From Ostrinia nubilalis (lineage: Eukaryota > Arthropoda > Insecta > Lepidoptera > Crambidae): DNA of 64,000 nt. Shown here piece by piece: positions 57,188 to 64,000 of the stretch; positions within the stretch are counted from its first letter, which is position 1, and each line of letters begins with the position of its first letter. The translations under genes and the position numbers were made by a program. The notes under the pieces were generated by a model that saw only the letters and a list, made by a program, of their open reading frames with translations, searched no databases and was not told the origin of the DNA. Location: positions 5,582,501 through 5,646,500 of the forward strand of contig NC_087112.1 of assembly GCF_963855985.1 (NCBI RefSeq). Reading direction: 5' to 3'.

Positions 57188-60100
57188 TTTGTATTGTCAT
57201 GCTTGGTGTTAGGCCGCTATAACTTTGTAAGATGCATTAAAATAATACTGATTAGTTAAGTAATAGTTTATCCGAGTAAAACTTTCAGTTAATTCAGCGG
57301 TTTTTATAGTTTTGTAAGAAATTAAGCTTTTAAAGCGTTTAAGCAAAGAATCATTTAATCATAATTTGTAACTTAGTAGGTGCGTTACTTAGTAGGTCGC
57401 CATGTCATATTATTATGCGCAATTAAAACAGTTTTATTCCATTCTCTACCCAAACTATCAGCGAGGCAGGAATACTGGCAATTTGTAAGGCAATTAGGTG
57501 CATTTTAAACCACAATTTCCCCTGACAGATCAGGCGCAAGTTCATAAACTTACCGGCATGTCTGATTTCTAACGGCACACGATAATCATACTTAGTGTAC
57601 AAATTATACGTTACTGCTTCGCGTCAAATTCTTCAGTATTAGATTAGCTTTTGTTTTTTTGAATCAAAAATGATTTATTAACACTTTCTCTGCTATAGGT
57701 TACAAGTTCATTCGGTTATTAGTTATTTCTTATGATTAATAGATATCACTTTTAACCACCTGACTTGAGAAGTAATTAAGTGCGCGTTTTAAATAAACTA
57801 GAAGAATAAATCAATCTGCTGGAAGAAATAATGGCATGTCAAAATCTCACGTTTTACTTTGCAAGTGAAAAATATTTGTTAAACAAACGTTTTTTAAACT
57901 TATTGGCATAAAGTGGTACTCAATCATAAAATCTGCTTTCGCTAAACCAAATCAATTACATAATTATTTCAATATTTTTAGCTTTTCGTGTGACAATAAT
58001 GATGTGTAGTTGTTGTTACTAAAAATATTTAAGTATCATTATATTTAGGTACGTACCTACTGGTCTCATTATAGTAATCTTCTGACTTTTTAATTAATAT
58101 ACTTTCAGGTTGACCCAAAGCCTGTGAAATGCGGATGGTATTACGGAACTTTAGGGAGTTTGCTAATGAAATAACTTCCTTAAATAACGGCTATGTCGCC
58201 TCTCCTGTCATACATTTTAAAAACGCATATTATACTAGCTTAAAATACAAAGATTTATCTAACTTTAAATAGATACGAGTTAAATAAAAAACTCTGATAA
58301 ATTCAGCCGACTTCGCCATATGGAGGGTTATGTTTTTTTAATAACAATTATCACACGTAAGTTCTATGAAAGTCCTGAAAACTTTTCTTAACTTGGCAGG
58401 TTTAAATCCGACTTTCATCAGTAAACGCTACCTGAAACGACTAAAAATCTCATCTAATAATATTGTAAATTATTATTTAAGTCGACTGACGTCGTTTATG
58501 TGATATTTATAAAACCAGAATTGCCTTGAAAGGTGGTCTAATAGAACTTACATAAAAATAGAAATGGTATACATTGTATTGTTGAATCTACAATTTCAGT
58601 CAGTTAGTACGATTTCCTTTGTAACCCAGACAGAATAATGATACAGTCTGAGATTCAATTGTTGTTGTTATTTAGAATGTCGATATCGAAAAGGTGTTTT
58701 AGAAAGTAACCCGTGTTATTTGCCTTTTATTCTGTCGTAAAATAAAGGTGAAGCATTCACCGTCTGGTCTGGTCCTGATAAAATGGCGGATAAAAACTTT
58801 GCGAAAGAAACGTGGAGATGAAAACAGTATTGTGACGTTATCGTTTTACTTTAATGAAAGCATTTTTTTTTTATTATTTGTTTGTGCTCCTTGAAAAAAG
58901 ATTCATTTAGTTAGTGGGTTCATAAAATCCTAACATGTTATTAAAATTTCTTAGCGAATAGAGTCGATTCTCAAACTAAATTTTAATTTTATAAAGTTTT
59001 TTTTTAATTCCTAACCTGTAATAAAATTTACTGATCAAAAATGCTTAGGATGCAGCTTAATCACTCTCTAGCATTTTGCACAGCTACCCCAATAGGTTCA
59101 AGTCAAGTAGTATACATAGATCGTCTCTGCCGAAAGTATCTAGTTTATAAATTCATCTCGTATTTTACAAGTATAAAACTATTTTGCTAGCTAGTTCTTG
59201 AGGGGCGGTATTCCATAAACGCCTTTGTTAGAGGTCTACTCACGTTTCGTAGCATTCCACTGTTTGTGAAACTTCACGAACTTTAAAAAAATCCTAGCTA
59301 GTTGAGAACTTGAGAATGAGATAGGTAAAAAATAAAAATCATAAACTAGTGTAATATGCAGAACAAACATAAGTAATCTTATGTAATTAAATATGGACGA
59401 ATATTTTATTTTATGCTTTTAGATGAGATGTATTTTGTATAAATAGCAGGGTTGAGTGACAAAGTTTACATTAATACACGTAAGTATAGCCGCAGGAAAC
59501 TTATAACTTATCTAAAAGTTTTGTATCTTATCTCCAGACCTTAGTAGATGACATAATGACTTAGAACAGAGTCCCGATGGAGTCGTCTATTTATGAAAAT
59601 GTCGGAACTCGAGTCCTAACTTATAATTGACTTAAGACTAACTTTGCTCGCAAGTTATCGGATAAGACGTTCAAGTGAAACAAAATGGGCATTTAATGAG
59701 TTATTTGTGCCAATCACTGTACCACCAATAAGAGCAATAAAAGTCAATCAGTAAACTTTATTGTACGGTTATAGAAACAAAAGTATTGAATAAGAATTAA
59801 GTGAGAGACCTAATTTGTAACAACGACGATTTTTTTATACTTCAGCATCGCAAACTTCGAAATTTCAGCTCCAAAAACTTCATTGAGGGTTAGGTATTAA
59901 GTTTTTCAGCGACTTCGGAAAAGGCTCTTGGGCCATTTCTAATGGTTGGCGTAAATTCATAGTCCTGGGGGTCAGTCTTTAAAAAAGGTTTTAGTTACGA
60001 TTAATTTAATTTAAATATCCTTAACAGCATTTTTTATGCTTAGGTATTGGTCAAAAGATATCGTTGCGACGCTAGATGAGGAAAATGAAAAAGTCCTAAC

Positions 60101-61003
60101 TTTAGGTAGGTAATATGCGAGTATTTTCTGAATTTACTTCGCTTGTTTTTTTGCATCACGTGCCGTCTATTTCGGTCGACGGTCGAGTTGACGTTTCCTC
60201 ATCCTTCGCCATTGTTCTGGTGGATTCTCCCATAACCTATTCAAAGTTGTTCATTACTCGAAGCGAAAACGCGGTAGGGCCAGAAAATCTAATTACTTGA
60301 GATGTTTTATAATCAGTCATGTGCTACTATTTTCTTTCTACTACTGTAAAGCACCTAGAACTAATGAAAAATCTTTTAATTTTGCCTTTTTTTCTGCCTT
60401 GAAAATTAAAGAAACCTAGAATAATTGATTGGCAAATCAAAACAACAGCACTTATCTGTCCACTTAACCTTTTTGCATTAATTTGTCTCCTCTATGCCTG
60501 GTTTCCAACTAGGGCAAGCCCTGTAAAAACTGTTACTATCGTGTATGGAACATGGGTAGAAAATTGCACGCGCGTGCTGTAATGCAATGTTAATAATATC
60601 TCGATGCTTATCGTATCACACATCTACAAGTAAAACTATCTGACTGTCATCTATACTTTAATACAGGACGTAAGGGTAAATTCAGAGCATGTTTTTAAGT
60701 TGGAAATCATTTCAATTTTCTCTTTGGAAATTCACAAACATCCTGTTTTTTATGTATCTTGTGACGTACTTTTAAACTCTCTAATAAAACATAGGTTGGA
60801 TTTTATGTGAACCCGATCTAATACCAACATCTACATATAATACCTTCCGTTTGACTTATTAAAAAATCTAGGTACCTACCTACTTCTTTTTAATTGCGCT
60901 GCTATACGTTAAGGTTTAATAAAGGAATGGATGAAAATATACTCGTAACTAAAGCAACTTTTAGCAGAAAGCCAGCATAAAGCCAGTGACAGCATTTCAC
61001 CGA
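57188..61003. other. no gene seen
   Basis: Non-coding AT-rich sequence; a 21-codon exon-like frame at 58,109 was judged chance. Confidence 0.4.
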
Positions 61004-61023
61004 GTATACGAGTACTCGTATAC
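61004..61023. repeat. 20-bp perfect palindrome
   Basis: GTATACGAGTACTCGTATAC, with CG and CG-compatible bases further out (CGA...ACTCG). Possibly a small cruciform; no element around it was seen. Confidence 0.9.
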
Positions 61024-62547
61024 ACTCGCTGGCTTGCTATTGACAGAATCGATTTTGATGTTTCAACTTGTGTGACACAAATAGGTTGTGCCTTAGATGT
61101 GTTCAGTCCTCAGTAATATTCATCCAAGGCTTAGATTTACTAGAAAGATAATATATTTCGCATTTAAGGACAATTTTGTAGCTTAAGTCCGCCAAGTAAT
61201 AAATATTTGTCTCTATCCCAAATCAAGACATTACAGAAAAGAGTTTAGACCGACCCTTTCTTGAGACCCTTATTACAAAATGACGCAAAAAATTTATATT
61301 CGATCTCAGTCGTAGATTCTGTCCTACAATTATTGGTCTAAATAATGTGGTAGGTAGTTGTAGTTAGAAAGCTGCTTGAAATTGCACCAATGTTTAAGCT
61401 TCGTTCCTGAAAAGGCCGCTTATAACTCAATCTCAATGACAACTGATTCGTGGGGTTTTAGTGTTTGAATCGATCACAAGGCTAAATCTAAGTATAGCAT
61501 TTGAATAGATTTTTTATTCCCGTTTTGAGTTTCCTTTTATAATAGGTCTAAGGTCAATAGATGTCGAAGATGACGGCGGGCAGGCGGATCCTACAAAACC
61601 ACAAGATGAAAACCACTGAGTAATTGATGCGAAATGTCAGGTTTAAAGTAATGCTTTGAATGCTCCTGATGTGCACTTGTGCATATCTCTAGCTACATTT
61701 TTATGAGATTTTGTAGTAACTTTTTGCTTAGAGAGAGACATTTTCATCAATTTCTCCCATGCGATCTTATCCATTGTTAGAGTCTAGTTAGTAAGGTGTA
61801 AAATATGTTTATAATTTTTAATGATGAATAAAAACTTTCGTTTATCGTGAAAATTAACAGTATTTTATAGCGACATGGATTAAACTTACTGCAATGCAGC
61901 AGTTTATTACAATGCCACTGGTTTTGAATTTCAGACAATCGCAGCATTAAATGTATTTTTCGTACTAATAAGCGAGGTTTCAGTATATTTTGTTAGTGAA
62001 CTGTAGTAAATAGGTTTCTTACTTTGTTTATTAATTTAAACTAGGTTCCTATTCTATATTCAATTGCTTCAGTTTAATTCTTTCAAATTCCCTATAACTG
62101 AAGGTCTTGACTTGATGTTGGTACGATAATGGGTCTTCAGCATTCTCACAAACTTCCCATATTTATGCTTAACTGGTTCAGTTACTTATTAATTTGAAAT
62201 TTTCATTCAAGCATATCCAAGCGTAGTTAGATTGAAGAGTATTTTCTTCTCAGAAATCAAGTCAGTTATCGTGAATTCAGTCTGAATATTATAGATATTG
62301 TTCCAACTGAACTCGAATCCAAAAAATATTGATCTGTTTTTTTCTCTCAGCACAATATTCGGCATAATTACCTTACTACGTGCTTAAAGTCGCTCCGTCA
62401 CGGAAGCACGACCGTAAAAACTGGTCAAGCGTGAAACGGGCTTGCATCTGCAGAGTTCCGTACAGTGTAATATTTAACTCTACATATTCTTGTCCGGCAA
62501 TGCTGCTTGCCGTGCGGTTAGTTTGGTTTTTCTACATAACTCCTTGC
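61024..62547. other. no gene seen
   Basis: Non-coding AT-rich sequence. Confidence 0.4.
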
Positions 62548-62640
62548 AGGTTGCAGGAAGCACCCGAAAACTTGCAGGGCAGGACCAGTCATGTAAATCC
62601 TTGGGGAGGCTTTTGCCTATCTGTGGAACATCTTTTGGTT
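62548..62640 (+). mobile_element. LINE 3'-end remnant
   Basis: GCAGGAAGCACC...CTTGCAGGGCAGGACCAGTC...AAATCCTTGGGGAGGC resembles the 3' coding end and tail found in many lepidopteran LINE copies (...GGGGAGGCCTATGTCCAGCAGTGG). It is diverged here and the ends are not defined. Confidence 0.45.
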
Positions 62641-62889
62641 AAAATGACGATATATTCTTGTAATTTATAGAAGTTGTTGATATTATACTGGCCGTAGACA
62701 ATCATATGACCTTAACTCCCTGACTGGGAGTGTGCCTTTGGTGCATGCAGAAATTAGAGCGGTGCAAGGCAGAGAAATAAACCACCTGAAAAATTCAAAA
62801 ATGTCTAGTTTCGTCTACATAATGCGGTACAAAAATGCAGCTCATTGATAGACACAGCTTTTATGGGGTCCTGTTGACACTTTCACGGA

Positions 62890-63035
62890 ACCCTATGAAG
62901 CTAGATCGCTCGCTAGCTGCAGCGGCCTGCGCTCGCGCAGCCAGTGCTGCGATGGCTGTGTGGTGCGGCGCGCGTATCCTGCCTCTAGAGCGGAGGGTCT
63001 ACTCCATCACGCTCGTGGTGTGTGCATTGTGATTG
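62890..63035 (+). promoter_or_regulatory. GC-rich, CpG-rich patch, possible transcription start region
   Basis: GATCGCTCGCTAGCTGCAGC and CTGCGCTCGCGCAGCCAG stand out from the AT-rich surroundings and resemble the island before the exon at 9784. A short frame MAVWCGARILPLERR starts at 62,951 and ends at 63,032. Whether a gene starts here cannot be decided inside this window. Confidence 0.3.
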
Positions 63036-63679
63036 TGTTGTGATAGTGCTGTGATTGAAAAGGATGCGATATTGATTAAAAAGTTCATAAAATTACAAAC
63101 GAATTTAAAAAAAAAATTCTTCAAACAAGTTTTCTGCCTGGCTCAAGGGTTGCCTGGAAGAGAATGCTATGGCATTAAGTTCGCCTTTTGTAGTACGATA
63201 TTTTGTGCTATTAAGTTTTTAAATAAATAAAAGAAAAGTGTCGGAAGGGCGCCTGCCCGCTCAGTTTTAGCCAGGACAAGTAGATGTCTATGAATTTCAG
63301 CAGTTATAAATCTTTAGTATCTACCAATCTATGTTTATAACATCAAAATTAGTTCGCTCTAATTAAAATAAACGTGGGAATCTGATTTTAAGTGAATTCC
63401 GATTTCATCCATGTAAATACTGACTTGGCGTTTTCGTGAGAAAATCGCTTCAACAATGCATGAGCGTTTTGTTAGACGTTTTGTTGTCGCTTGTATCACA
63501 CTTGTATCGTGGTTAACAAATAAGTAGGTAGTTACCTACTCACTGTCAAATTGTTATTTTTGTGACGCCTACTTATTTTGCTCTACCTAATTTATTTTTT
63601 ATCTACAACGAGGAATTTATTTAGTTATTTAATTTTTACTACAAACTAATTTGAAAATTATAAATAACTTGAAAAAATC

Positions 63680-63850
63680 GAACTGCCTAAGGCGGGAATT
63701 GAACCCACGACCACGAGGAATTTATTGTCCTGAATCTCACCTGGTGGTAAGTGATGATCAGGCCGAAGGTGGAAGCGAGCTTCACCCGGAATCCTCAACC
63801 ACAGAGGAACTGGCTATTTTACGTCTAACTGCCGGAACACAACAATGCTG
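63680..63850. mobile_element. retroposon fragment with tRNA-like B-box
   Basis: GCGGGAATTGAACCCACGACC and CTGGTGGTAAGTGATGATCA are familiar from lepidopteran dispersed repeats. The first is a pol III B-box in inverse, but no cloverleaf can be built around it. Confidence 0.45.
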
Positions 63851-64000
63851 TTCACAAACAATATGAAAACCAAAAAAGCTACTTAGCTTGAGGCACGAAA
63901 TAATATTTTCTCTAATTGAATGCGACTGAACATTTATAAAATGGACTTCGCGTGTTTCGTAAATTTCAGCCTGCTATAGTTTAGGGATAAGAAATAAATG

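Noticed and set aside
58109..58174. 21-codon exon-like frame with a KCGWYYGTL stretch that recalls the start of an SH2 domain
   Set aside because: Only a few residues follow before the stop, and no further SH2 sequence is present in any frame; probably chance.
63695..63715. Possible tRNA gene from the inverse B-box GGGAATTGAACCCACGACC
   Set aside because: No A-box at the right distance and no acceptor stem; belongs to a dispersed repeat.

Overview
This is a nuclear window of an insect genome, most likely a moth or butterfly. The evidence is AT-rich sequence, short exons with GT-AG introns, many TAGGTACCTACC-like runs, LINE 3' tails of the CCGCCCGCGGCTTCG...GACAGACAGACA type seen across Lepidoptera, and a dense load of small DNA transposons. 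The species cannot be named from the sequence.

Layout. (1) At 488-3310 on the minus strand lies a complete six-coding-exon gene for pyrroline-5-carboxylate reductase (last step of proline synthesis), with a likely 5' UTR exon and a poly(A) signal. (2) At 3784 an orphan first exon of a THAP zinc-finger protein points the other way. (3) 5.1-7.6 kb is a transposon mosaic: a LINE tail, then a TA-flanked DNA element that holds an RTE-like tail, which holds a 27-bp minisatellite and a poly(A)-tailed retroposon. (4) 9.5-9.88 kb looks like a promoter, 5' UTR and first coding exon of a plus-strand gene I cannot name; its next exon is not certain. (5) 10-47 kb holds no gene I can support. It reads as a long intron or intergenic stretch filled with elements whose ends can be placed: TTAA-flanked piggyBac-type elements (18.9, 35.7, 41.6 kb; a fourth at 55.9 kb), 8-bp-TSD hAT-type elements (22.0, 32.9 kb; a third at 57.0 kb), an almost fully palindromic 1.66-kb foldback element with another element nested in one arm (31.2 kb), TA-flanked MITEs and RTE tails. 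(6) 47,181-51,891 is a full-length minus-strand Jockey-clade LINE with both ORFs open, a poly(A) tail and a 9-bp target-site duplication; this is the youngest and best-defined object here. (7) 52,504-52,795 looks like a plus-strand terminal exon with a poly(A) signal. (8) 53-64 kb is again mostly non-coding, with a piggyBac-type element that keeps a transposase N-terminus and carries a nested MITE whose end makes a splice-donor consensus.

The only confidently functional cellular gene is P5CR. The possible plus-strand gene (first exon 9.8 kb, possible last exon 52.5 kb) would have a very long intron that collected most of the elements; this is inference. I found no CRISPR array, rRNA, convincing tRNA or operon-like structure.
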